This document shows positions 28,593 to 39,500 of a stretch of DNA of 64,000 nt, piece by piece (positions within the stretch are counted from its first letter, which is position 1; every line of letters begins with the position of its first letter). The position numbers were made by a program, and so were the translations under genes. The DNA comes from Salarias fasciatus (lineage: Eukaryota; Chordata; Actinopteri; Blenniiformes; Blenniidae). The notes beneath the pieces were generated by a model. It did not search any database. It saw only the letters and a program-made list of their open reading frames with translations, and was not told the origin of the DNA. The DNA is taken from assembly GCF_902148845.1 (NCBI RefSeq), contig NW_021941230.1, forward strand, positions 14,967,797-15,031,796, read 5' to 3'.

Positions 28593-28765
28593 TACCACCA
28601 GAAGTACCACTATAACTACCACCATCACTCCAGTTACAATGAGGCCGGCCACCGCTTTACATCAGGAACACAGTTCAGCAACTTAGTAAGTGCAGCATTT
28701 TCATTTGTTCTCACGGACAAAAATATATCTGCAAGTCAACTGCATAAAAGTTTTATGTTTTACAA

Positions 28766-28917
28766 TTGATCCCAGGGGTAGGATACAGGAGGAGAACAGA
28801 ACAGGGCCGAGGACGGATCCCTGAGGCACCCCGCGAGGGAGGGAAGCACATGAGGAGCAGAGGTCATTACAGAGAAGCGCCAGGTATGAGCTGAACCACG
28901 GCAGGGCAGGGCCGCGC
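28766..28917 (-). mobile_element. LINE (non-LTR) reverse transcriptase fragment
   Basis: The minus-strand frame contains WFSSYL, then GVPQGSVLGPVLFSS and LPLGSIV. GVPQGSVLGP is the conserved reverse-transcriptase block of non-LTR retrotransposons, and the flanking WFSSYL and LPLG words sit at the expected spacing. Only about 50 codons are recognisable. The rest of the element is absent or too diverged, so this is a dead, truncated copy. The clade cannot be fixed from so short a piece. Confidence 0.7.
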
Positions 28918-28919
28918 AA

Positions 28920-31790
28920 ACAAACATACTGGTCCGGGAAAGATGCGAGGGGTCAATACGTGGTTTTGGACCGTATGCGGACAAACGCCTCAGACCGATG
29001 GAGAAAGACTTCCGACTGGAGTCTCTCTGAGCTGCTGCCGTCTGGCAGCCTCCTGTCTCTCCTGCACTACACTTGTCAGTCTGGCGCATGTGCGAGCCTC
29101 GCGGCTTCACCGCGCCACAATGGCACTGCCAATCTCGCATCCGGCAGCAGGTCTGGCACTCAGTCACGTCTCCCCTGCTCAGGCCCGGAGGACGTGAGCG
29201 GCGTCCCGACTCCCTCCCAGCATGCTTCACCTGCACACAGAAGGTGGTGTCGGTCCTGGCAGGGGGAGTGAGGGGGAGTGCCGCTCGCCGTCTGCTCTCT
29301 GGGCCTCCTGCATTCTCATAAATGTAATCAGCGATGTTTTCGTCCCCGTCTATCTGTACCACTTAGCTTTGGGAGAACTTTGAGAAAAAGTAATTTCATG
29401 CCGATTTGATTTAGCTTTTTTTTTTTTTTTTTTCATATCCACTTGCTGTAAGCACTGTTTCATAAATAGATGCTCGACTTCTTCTTCGCTGTCTTTAAAG
29501 ACTGATTTCAGGAAAGCAAAACATTGCTGATGCACATTAACTGCTGCTATAGAGTTTATAGTCTGAATCACATTATTAGAAGTCATCCATCTTCGGTGCA
29601 GCTCTATCCACATTGGATTTGTGCAGCGCCAGCGCTGAAGTCGATCTATTTTTGTCACGTCGTAACAAGTTCATCTCAATTGAATGTGGGGAAAAACCAC
29701 AGTAGCTGGAGAAAGCTCCAGAAGAACATGCAAACTGCATCCAGAAAGGTGCACTGACTGACATTTAAATAAATGAATCGTAACACATTAACATATGAGT
29801 TTCTTTAAAAACTTTTTGGGAGAATATTAAGTCTTCAACCATGAAAACAGGCTTGACTGCCTTTATTCTCAAAACCTACAAACAGACCAATGCTGGAGAC
29901 CAACAACATTACACCAACTAGGAACCTGCCCTGGTATTAATCACTTAAAACATGCTCAATAAAATTGTGGGAGAACGTTTTCAGAAAAGGGCAATACATT
30001 CACAACTATAGTGAACAATTAAATTACCAATCAATTATCACAATAGTCCACAAACAAATAAAAATGTAAAAATTATGGAGGCTTAACAGCTTCTGGATTT
30101 GGATCCATGATGAGAATAAACAGTTTTAAAGTTATAATAAAACAAACAACCACATGCCAGAAGGCTCCATACATCATAACACAAAGGTTAGGAAGGCTCT
30201 TTTTTAACTGTATATCAAACGAGACAAACTGCCAGTTAAATTGTCATATTTTCACTGGAAAATGCTATGGCGCCACCTTGTTGAATAATACAACAAATAC
30301 AATCAATAAGAAAGCTAAAAGATTAAAATAGTCTATATATGTCTATATATAATAGATGTGAAATCTGGTAAATCTAGTTTAACAAGTTTTCAGAAAAACG
30401 TTATTTTATAAAAATTGGAGAGCCACTTAAGCTTTTAATTAACAACAACCTGATTAGACTGGACACAAAACTGTGGGAATGTTCCATTTTCTTTTCTTAA
30501 TGTTCTAGATATATTCTTGTTCTCATTTTCTCTGTGACTCTGCAGGAAATCAAAGTGGCTTCCGTGTGAAATGATTTGTTCCTCTACTTCCTGCACACCT
30601 CCACATGCCATCACTGGAGTAAAAGACATATCTCAGTCTCATACTGCCACCTGCTGTCTGCAGAGTGCTACTGCAGGCACATTTTGACTGACTTGGTACA
30701 ATGTTATGACACCAGTCACCTGTGTTCGTATTTTGTCATATATCTGCATGTGTTTGAACATCATCCAGCTAGATATCAATCTGCCATGTGTGTATTATCC
30801 ATCTTTTTTCAATCAATCTGCCAAATATCCCAGGAGTCTCTTCTCCATCAGCGTACTGATCAACATCATGAGTTTGTTCAGTAAAGCTAAAGTTCCAACA
30901 TGGCATGTCATTCTTTCACTTAAAAACTATAAACTTAGTTTGCGTGCTCCTACAATGTTTATTTTCACCCGTGAATTTATGCTTTGATACTTTCTTATGT
31001 ACTCGCAGCAAAAACAGACGCTGGAGGAAGTCTGTCACCAGTTAACAGGGGAACCAGTTAATCTGTAACACCAGTGCAGTGCTCTGCCTCCGCAGTATGT
31101 GATATAACACCTAAAATGAATAACTCAGAAACTCTACCACTATTTCAAACTGAATTAATTAATTATACACTTCAACTCAGCTTGGAAGAGGTTTCTATGG
31201 TTGGAAAAAACAAACTTTAGAGTAGCTTATGCCATGTTGCTAGCCCAGTTAGCCGATGCTAAGGGATCTCATAATTAGTGATAACTTCAGTTAGACCTAT
31301 TTTATTTTTCAAAATATAAACAGAGATGGGATATTTATTGTCAATACATTTCGAAGCTTACCGTAAATTATCGGTTGCTTCCCTTTTCTTTCTTGGACAC
31401 CATAACGTAAACACGTGCTTCAGGTAAAGTGTCGGCAGTGCTGCTGTGACTGCAGGAGGGTTCCGCCTCCGCGCGCACCTGTTCCTCATCTTCATTAGAG
31501 AGGAAGCCATCCATGGCAACACGCGACAGAATATTTGAATCCATTCACCAATGAAAGTCTTTCCAACCCTTTTGATTTTAGAACATCATTTACCATCTAG
31601 CTATCACTCATCAATATACCAATCTACTGTCTTTCTTCTAACTTTTTTACTAATTTACAACCTGTATTCATCCCATTTATATATCAACCTACCATCTATA
31701 TAATCCGTTATTCATCAGTACCTTAATCTCAGCTCCGTTTATATCTCATTCTACCATCCATCATCCATTCATATATCAAGGTACCATAAG
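28920..31790. other. Intergenic, AT-rich, no gene recognised
   Basis: No coding family is recognised. From about 29.8 to 31.8 kb the composition becomes markedly AT-rich with no simple repeats, which contrasts with the GC-richer DNA on both sides and looks like diverged repeat or relaxed intergenic sequence. Confidence 0.5.
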
Positions 31791-31792
31791 TC

Positions 31793-32255
31793 TAAAGCCA
31801 GGTTTCCACTTGCACGATTCTGTTGCACGCATTGTCACGAATCGAGTCGCAAACTATTCGTAAAGTGGCGTGAAGTGTGCGTAAACCTGTCGTGACTGCG
31901 TGCCATGTCGGGACGATAATTTTGAAATGTTCAAAATTTTGGTCACGACAAAACATCGAGACCGGGCCGTGAACTATGCGCCAATCGTGAACTCCTCGTG
32001 AACTCGTCGGGACAGTGTGGGAAGGATGCGTGCCAGTCGCGGCATGGCACGCACTGCAACGAATAGTTCACGAACAGCCCACGCCGAATTGCGCAACCAC
32101 ATGCCAGTTCGTGACACTGACGGGCACGCATTCGTGAACTATTTGTGAACTGGTCGTGAACAGTGAGGGAGCCTGCCAGTTCGTGACTCCAGATTGGCAC
32201 GCCTTGCCACGACAACATCGTGGCAAAAAGTCGTGCAAGTGTAAACCTGGCTTTA
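31793..32255. mobile_element. MITE with TA target duplication and internal CGTGAAC repeats
   Basis: The element spans 31795-32253 between TA dinucleotides. Its ends are near-perfect inverted repeats of about 25 bp that start AAGCCAGGTTTCCACTTG on the left and AAGCCAGGTTTACACTTG on the minus strand from the right. The interior contains many copies of CGTGAACT or its complement in both orientations. At 459 bp with no coding frame it is non-autonomous. The TA duplication suggests a Tc1/mariner-type mobiliser, but this is inference. Confidence 0.75.
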
Positions 32256-32336
32256 GATAGCTATAGGCCACACAGTGGGCCGTGTCGGCCGTGACCAGTC
32301 CAGCAACACTTCTGTGTCACAACACTACTGTAGTCC

Positions 32337-32354
32337 TCTGTCTGTCTGTCTGTC

Positions 32355-32393
<39 letters not shown>
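32337..32393. repeat. (CTGT)n followed by (TG)n microsatellite
   Basis: About six CTGT units run into about 17 TG units. Confidence 0.95.
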
Positions 32394-32395
<2 letters not shown>

Positions 32396-32487
32396 GGAAT
32401 AAGCAGCACACACATTTTGGTGGCACATTTCCTTTATGACATGAGTTCCATTCTTCAGGTTGACATGACACCACACTGACCTGGTTG

Positions 32488-32490
<3 letters not shown>

Positions 32491-32555
<65 letters not shown>

Positions 32556-32561
32556 GTGTGT
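32491..32561. repeat. (TG)n microsatellite
   Basis: About 35 TG units with one C interruption near the right end. It lies about 240 bp beyond the cdk5r2 stop codon, probably in or near the 3' untranslated region. Confidence 0.95.
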
Positions 32562-32799
32562 CTTCCTGGCTCTGCCCCCTGTTGAACATAATTCAGGCTG
32601 GTTATGTTTATCTAGATACAATCAGATGATTCTATTGGCTTTGATTGACAGCATGCGTGTGTCCTTGCTTCAGGTCAAAGGTCACCACCCACTGTCCTGT
32701 CACCATGGCAGCAGCTTCAGACCGTTTACATTCAGAGCCCGGTGGGTTGATGAGTCTCCCGTCTGCGGAGGCCTGCAGAGGAGGACCTGCCGGAACGCT

Positions 32800-34390
32800 T
32801 TAACGGTCCAGGTCGTCAACGCCATCTTCATCGTTTCCGTTCTCTTCCTCGGCCCTCCCCCTGTCCCCAGCACCTCCCTGCGTCCCCCTGTCCCCAGCAC
32901 CTCCCTGCGTCCCCCTGTCCCCAGCTTGTCCCTGTGGCTCCTTCTCCCAGACTCCTCCTTGTGTCTCCCGGTCTTTGACTCCACCTTGAATTTGCTTTTC
33001 TGTGACTCCCAACTGCGTCTCCTTATTTCTGACTCCCCCCTGTGTCTCCTTGTCCCTGACTCCCCCCTGTGTCTCCTTGTCCCTGACTCCCCCCTGCGTC
33101 TCCTTGTCTCTGCCTCCCCCCTGCGTCTCCTTGTCCCTGGCTGCCCCCTGACTCTTCAGGTCCTGGAACACCTGGGTGAAGAAGTGTGGCTCAGCATTAA
33201 TTCGCAGCATGTCTCTGCTCAGGTGGTCAATCAGCTCCAGCGCTCTTTCCCAGAACGCATCGCGGCTGGACTCCACCAGGAAAGGCTTGAGCGGGTAGGA
33301 GATTTCGTTGCCCAGGTAGGAGTAGGCCAGGTAGAGGCAGGTGAGGAAGGTGGCGTGCAGCTCCTGCTCTGAGGCCGTGTCCTCGTCCACGGCGTCTCTG
33401 CACAGCAGGTACACGAAGACCAGACCAGCTGGACTGATGAAGCACTGGTCCTGCAGGAGACACGCGGGCAGCTGCTGGTTACGTAACATTTCTGCGTGGA
33501 GCAGCGCTGCATCAAACAGGCTACTACTACTACAGAGAGCCGGGCTCCGGTGACCGCAGCCTGACGAGCGACCGCAAACAAACAAACCAATGTACCTGCC
33601 AGCCTTGAACCAGCAGCGCCCGGTCCACATTCCTAAACCACACCACGATCTGACTGGCCGAGAGATTCTTCAGTTTCACACAACGCCGACACAAAAAATC
33701 TGAAAGGCAACGTAGGAGCTCGCCTGTGGAGGCCTGCAGAGGAGGAGGAGGGGAGAAGAGAGAGAGAGAGAGAGAGAGAGGAGCAGAGGAAGAAGCATGA
33801 TTTGTTACAGAATCTGCCGATGAGCCGAAGGAAGGAATCATGACACAGCCGAAGCAAAGATCAGAATGGTTTTTTGCAGGAAAGCTACAGATGAGGAGCA
33901 GATCATCTTCATCCTGCAGAAGCGGAGTCAGAGATGTCCTGTCTCTGCTGCTCTCTGCAGGACGGAGCGAGACCACCCTGTCAGATCACTTCCAATCAGA
34001 ACGATCCCCCACCTGCACCACCACCCTCCTGGGGGAGAGGATCCCCTCCGGGCGGCCCTGCTTCGGCTCCGGCACGGTGGGGATGGGCACCGGGATGGGT
34101 CCTTGCCTGTGCCCTCCCTTCAGCGTGCGGGGCGGGCCGTCGGCGGCCGCCTGCTCGCGCTGCTCCGGCGCCGCAGGCTTCACCTTCTTCCCGCCCTTCC
34201 TCTTGGCTCGAGCCGCCACGAGCCGCTTCTTCCAGCGGAGCGCCTGCAGCAGCACCGGGTGTCTCCGCTTCTTCTTCCTGCCGCTCCGCTCCTCCTCCTC
34301 CTTCTCCTGCACCCGCCGCACATCCAGCTCCTCCGACCCGCCGCCAGAAGCCTTCCTCCATCCCGGAGACAGAGACAGCACCGTTCCCAT
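32800..34390 (-). CDS. cdk5r2: Cyclin-dependent kinase 5 regulatory subunit 2 (p39-type CDK5 activator)
   Basis: Three coding exons (34390-34013, 33733-33596, 33450-32800) join in phase 0 to give 388 residues. The protein begins MGTVLSLSP, giving the Gly2 myristoylation signal of p35/p39, followed by a basic stretch ([19 protein letters not shown]) that in this family targets membranes. The cyclin-like CDK5-binding domain starts at [18 protein letters not shown], about residue 127, and continues through [14 protein letters not shown] and [11 protein letters not shown], ending near residue 274. The wording is closer to p39 than p35. Human p39 ends NLDR and this one ends DLDR. Two oddities: mammalian CDK5R1 and CDK5R2 coding regions are intronless, but this one needs two spliced introns (279 bp with an in-frame stop, and 145 bp, not a multiple of three). 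The last 114 residues are dominated by a 9-residue tandem repeat. The gene is head to head with fmnl2. Confidence 0.9.
32869..33160 (-). repeat. Coding 27-bp minisatellite in cdk5r2
   Basis: In frame with cdk5r2, this encodes about ten imperfect copies of the nonapeptide GGVRDKETQ (variants [45 protein letters not shown]). It is followed by a short acidic tail. The copies diverge progressively toward the C terminus. The most identical units lie nearest the conserved domain, which suggests recent expansion there. Confidence 0.9.
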
Positions 34391-34436
34391 GGTGACAACC
34401 AGACCGAGGCGTGAGAGCCTCTGCAGCGGACAGGGG

Positions 34437-34500
34437 AGGGAGGGTGGGGGTGAGGGGGGAGGGGGAGGGGGAGGGGGAGGGGGAGGGGAGGGGGGTGAGA
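34437..34500. repeat. (GGGGGA)n tract just upstream of the cdk5r2 start
   Basis: Five to six near-exact hexamer units sit within a 60-bp G-rich tract, 47-110 bp 5' of the cdk5r2 ATG. In the cdk5r2 transcript orientation it reads (CCCCCT)n. The opposite strand could form G-quadruplexes. Confidence 0.9.
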
Positions 34501-34659
34501 GGGAGCAGTCCACTGAGACGAATGAGTCCTCCTCCTGCACCTCCTGCACCTGCCTCTGGTTCAGTGAGACTGTGAGGGGGCGGGACTTCCTGCGGGGCAC
34601 AGCCGTGATGTCACCACAGACACACCAGTCAATCACGCTGACCCTACAGCTCCCACAAT

Positions 34660-35016
34660 GCACTGTGATGAGGAAGATGAGGAAGATGAGGATTAAACTG
34701 ATAAAGATAAAGATGATTTTAAAAGTGAGAGTGAAGATGGTAGTAGTGATGATGAAGATGATTATGATAATAATTACGATGATGATGAAGATGATTTTAA
34801 TACTGAGGATGAAGATGTTAGTAATGATGAAGAGGATGATGATGATGAAAAGGAGGATGAAGATGATTTCAATAGTAAGGATGAAGATGTTAGTAATGAT
34901 GAAGAGGATTATGATGATGAAGAGGAGGTTGAAGATGATGATTTCAATAGTGAGGATGAAGGTGTTAGTGGTGATGAAGATGATGATGAAGTTTTTAACT
35001 GAGAATGATGATGCAG

Positions 35017-35050
<34 letters not shown>

Positions 35051-35350
35051 TTTAATAGTGATCACTGTTGAAATCAGTCATCGTCACCACAATCATCTTC
35101 ATGAGTGAGTGATGAAGATGATTATGGTGGTGATGATGATAACGATGGTAAGAGTGATGATGAAGATGATGATTGTGGTGGTGATGGTGATGATGATGAT
35201 GATGATGATGATTTTAATAGTGAGAGTGATGCTGGTAGTGATGATGAAGATGAAGATGATTATGAAGATTTTAATATTGAGAGTGATGATGTAGTGATGA
35301 TGAAGATGATTGTGGTGATGATGAGGAGGATGATGAAGATGAAGATGAGG
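34660..35350. repeat. Degenerate (GAT)n trinucleotide array
   Basis: Nearly 700 bp consist of GATGAT/GATGAAGAT units with scattered substitutions and short perfect blocks (for example near 35019-35048 and 35189-35212). It produces long low-complexity open frames on both strands, which I regard as artefacts. Confidence 0.9.
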
Positions 35351-35399
35351 TCAGAAGAGGGAGCAATGGGAAAGGGAGAATATGAAGATCGGGTTCAAG

Positions 35400-35402
<3 letters not shown>

Positions 35403-35437
<35 letters not shown>
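35403..35437. repeat. (CA)n microsatellite
   Basis: About 17 uninterrupted CA units. Confidence 0.95.
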
Positions 35438-35441
<4 letters not shown>

Positions 35442-35590
35442 CCCTACCTGCCCCCTCCTTGGCTGCCACCAGAGGGCGGCCTTCCCAGTCATCCCCACTC
35501 ATCAGGGTTCATGTGGTCAGGTGATCTGCTGTGATCTGCCGTGTCTCCTGGACTCCAGTCTGATGTGATCCCACCAGGACACCATGAAGA

Positions 35591-35616
35591 CCCCCCCCCC
35601 CCCCCCCCCCCCCCCC
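35591..35616. repeat. Poly(C), 26 residues
   Basis: A pure C homopolymer. Its length is likely polymorphic or uncertain. Confidence 0.95.
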
Positions 35617-35903
35617 GCTGCTCCCCACCTCTGGAGGGGGCGGGTCCCGCGCTCTGATTGGTCGGCTGCTCTGACCTGCAGGAAGATGAGCTCCATCACA
35701 GTCAGCAGGTGCATGGACCTGATCCAGAGGGCAGAGGAACCAGGGGGGACCAGGGAGAGGGGACGGTCGAGGTCTGCATGGAGTGATCACGTGAAATATT
35801 CAGAAAGATCAAAGAAATTAAGAATTCCAAAAAATGTCGATACAAAGTTTCTTTTTTTCTCACGAATACATGTTTACAAAAAAATGAGGTAGCTCAGATT
35901 ATA

Positions 35904-35905
<2 letters not shown>

Positions 35906-35982
<77 letters not shown>
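35906..35982. repeat. (GT)n microsatellite, 77 bp
   Basis: The longest perfect dinucleotide run in the window, about 590 bp upstream of the fmnl2 start codon. Confidence 0.95.
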
Positions 35983-35983
<1 letters not shown>

Positions 35984-36508
35984 TGGGTGGAGCCTGTGGC
36001 AGCAGAAGGTTCATTGTCTGAGGAGCAGGGAGAGAGAGAGAGGGAGGAGGGGGGGTCGAGCGAGCTCCACGCCGACAGAGAGAGAGAGAGGGAGAGACAA
36101 AGAGGGGGGAGGTCGACTCTCTCTTTCTTTCTTCGTGTGGGGGAGGAGAGGGGGAGGATTAACCGGCTGATCTGCGACACGCGCTCGCTCACACACACAC
36201 ACACACACACACACACGCATCTGATATTGACGCACACACGGCGGCGGAGCTTCGTCGGGATCAGCATCAGCATCATCACCGGCGGCAGCATCCTCATCCT
36301 CATCCTCAGCGGCGGAGAGAGACAAAGAGACAGGGAGGGAGGAAGAGGAGGGGAGGGGGGAGGCGGTCTTCATCGTCTGGGGAGGACAGACAGAGGGACA
36401 GACCGGGAGGATAGAGACAGAGACACACAGACAGAGACAGGCCGCGCGCAGCCCCACCGCCCGTCTGTGATGGCCGACCACATGTTCGTGCGGCTGTAGG
36501 TGGGTGTG

Positions 36509-36545
<37 letters not shown>

Positions 36546-36569
36546 GGAGAGAGTGTGAGTGTGTGTGTG

Positions 36570-39500
36570 ATGGGGAACGCGGAGAGCATGGAGAGCCAGC
36601 TGGCTGTGATCCGGTCCAGAGCCGCGCCGGTTCGACTCCCGATGCCCGACCCGGCCGAGCTGGAGGAGAGGTTCTCCATCGCACTGGTGAGAGCAGCACG
36701 CTGCACGCATCCATGCACGCACGCACGCACGCACGCATGCACGCACAGCCACATCCAACACGGATACATGCAGCTACACACAACAAGCATACATACAGCC
36801 ACACGCGGATACATAGCTTCAAACGTGCACACACAGTGCATACAGATAAACACAACACACACGTGCACACAGTCACATACACAACATACAGACAACTACA
36901 CACGTATACACCACACATGTATACACAACACAAGTGTACACATGTATACACAGTCACACACAGCTACACGTGCCACAGTTACAAGCATGTACACACACCT
37001 GTATACAACACATGTACACACAACACACAGCTCTGCCATCACACCCGTCACACTAACAGGAAGAAGTTTCGGTCTGATGTGGACTATAGGGTTCTGAGGG
37101 GTCTGATGTGGACCACAGGGTTCTCAGGGGTCTGATGTGGACTACAGGGATCTTAGAGGACTACAGGGTTCAGACAGAAGTCCGATATATTTGTGGAACT
37201 TGCCTTGTTGTGAAGCGTTCAGGTTGGAGTCCTCCGGAGACGTGGACCCCAGGTCTCTTCTGATACTTCAGGGGTTCCGGGTTTTGCTGGCGAGTCTTGC
37301 CGAGCTTTTCCAGATCGGCGGCAGAGATCCCGACCTGGCGGCAAAAACCACGTCCATCGTCCGTGTGACAGAGCTGAACAGAGACATAAAGGAGGACGTT
37401 AGCCGTCCTCCATGATTTCACAATGTCTCGAGGTGTTTCCAGAGAGTCTCTGGACGTTTCCGGACATTTCCAAATGATCCCGTCTGCTTGATCTGCTGGT
37501 AGCGGAGCTGCAGGGTTCTTGAAAAGTGTCTCTGTGGATCTGTAAGTTGTGTTTTTTCATGTTTTCAGAATTCCATGAATCTTCCACCTGACAAGGTGCG
37601 TCTGCTGCGTTCCTACGACAACGAGAAGAAGTGGGAGCTAATCTGTGACCAGGTGAGTGCTGCCGACAAAGAGAGTCAGAACTTCAGAAGACACCATGGA
37701 TCAGCTGAACAGGCGTTCATTCTGTCTGTGTGTGTGTTTGTGTGTGTTTTAGGAGAGATTTCAGGTGAAGAACCCTCCCCATACTTACATCCAGAAACTG
37801 AGAGGATTCCTCGACCCGGCAGTCACACGCAAGGTGAGACAGACAACTTCCACTAGCCCGTCTGTGTGTCCATGTCGGGACATCAGCAGGAGGTTCACGC
37901 TCTCCTTCGACTGCCTTTCTGCAGAAGTTCAGACGGAGAGTTCAGGAGTCAACTCAGATGCTGCGAGAGCTCGAAATTTCCCTCCGAACGAACCACATCG
38001 GGTAAAACCTGGCAGCTGCCTGCACCTCACCTCTATACTCCTCACCGGTCGATTCCTCACCTGTCTGCCCCCCCCCAGGTGGGTTCGAGAGTTCCTGAAT
38101 GAGGAGAATCGTGGTCTGGACGTTCTCGTGGAGTACCTGTCCTTCGCTCAGTACGCCGTCACGTGAGTTTCTCGGACCTTCAACGTGAAGTCAGGGAGTG
38201 TCTGTCGGACTCGGCGAGACTCTGTGCTGGCTGTTCAGGTTCGACGGGGAGCAGTCGGACACGGGAGGCGAGGTTTCTTCCATCGACTCTCCCTGGAGCC
38301 GCTCCATCGAGGATCTCCACGGCGACTGCAGCCTCCCGTCCCCGTCGGCGTCCGTCACCCGGGCGGCTCGACACTCCATCAGGTAAACATACGTCTGGAC
38401 CGACGGCCGACGGCTTGGATCTGCTTCGACTCAGCTGCCGTGTCTTCCCAGCTCCGCCCTGGTGACTCGCTCCAACACGCTGCCCAGCCGGCGCACCCTG
38501 AAGAACTCGCGGCTCGTCTGCAAGAAGGACGACGTCCACGTCTGCATCATGTGTCTGAGAGCCATCATGAACTATCAGGTAGTCGCCACGAGATGACACA
38601 CTCGTGAAGAGCAAGTGACGCACCTGCTGTTTGTCCTCACTCGACCCCGTGTGGCTGTGTCCTCGTCTTCCTCAGTATGGGTTCAATATGGTGATGTCCC
38701 ATCCTCACGCCGTCAACGAAATCGCTCTGAGCCTCAACAACAGGAATCCCAGGTAAAACTACCGCATGTCCTGAAACTAAAAGTTTAGCTTCTCTCCGGC
38801 CTTATGTGGGACAATAATACAAACATATTCTCTCTCCGATTGCTCCTCAGGACCAAAGCTCTGGTTCTGGAGCTGCTGGCGGCCGTCTGTCTGGTGAGAG
38901 GAGGACACGAGATCATCCTGTCTGCTTTTGACCACTTTAAGACGGTACAACAGCGCTGTAATCATCTCCATGTCGTGCTTAACCTTGTCAACAACCACAG
39001 CACGCCTCAGTGATCGACATGACGCTGATGGACTGACTGACTAATTGCAGGTCTGCTCTGAGTCGATGCGCTTTGAAAAGCTGATGGAACATTTTAAGAA
39101 CGAGGACGACAACATCGACTTCTTGGTGACTTTTTTGTCTATTCTTTTTATTTATTGTGATTTGGAATCAAGTCTTTGAAGTTAAAATTTTCGAAAGACA
39201 TATTTAACGAGCAATCGGTCGATCTCCATCAGGTGGCCTGCATGCAGTTCATCAACATTGTGGTTCACTCGGTGGAGGACATGAACTTCAGAGTTCACCT
39301 GCAGTACGACTTCACCAAGCTCAACCTGGACGAGCACCTGGAGGTAACACGCCCGCCAGCCCGTCTGCACGCGTCCGCCGACGGACCGCGCACGGCGTTA
39401 ATTCCACCTCCTCGCTGCAGAGGCTGAAGCACACGGAGAGCGACCGGCTGCAGGTCCAGATTCAGGCCTACCTGGACAACGTGTTTGACGTCGGGACGCT

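Larger units (their letters stand above)
34391..36569. other. Intergenic region between cdk5r2 and fmnl2 start codons
   Basis: This shared 5' region holds the leaders and probably the promoters of two divergent genes. It is filled with low-complexity DNA: a (GGGGGA)n tract, a degenerate GAT triplet array of about 700 bp, two long CA/TG arrays, a C26 run and GA-rich blocks at about 36030-36120. No extra coding exon was recognised. Confidence 0.6.

Noticed and set aside
28760-29362. 200-codon minus-strand frame
   Set aside because: It overlaps the LINE scrap in another frame. The reverse-transcriptase words are in the shorter frame, and this one has no family match.
33451-34012. Sequencing frameshifts instead of introns in cdk5r2
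   Set aside because: The interruptions have GT-AG ends, pyrimidine tracts and exact phase-0 junctions at conserved residues, which errors would not produce.
33840-35108. Long plus-strand open frame (422 codons) and a 359-codon minus-strand frame through the GAT array
   Set aside because: Most of the length is Met/Lys or Ile/Phe low complexity from the triplet repeat. Only the minus-strand part that encodes cdk5r2 exon 1 has family support.
35906-36499. Open frames starting in Cys-Val runs over the TG array
   Set aside because: CVCVCV runs are translations of (TG)n and the downstream part matches no protein family.
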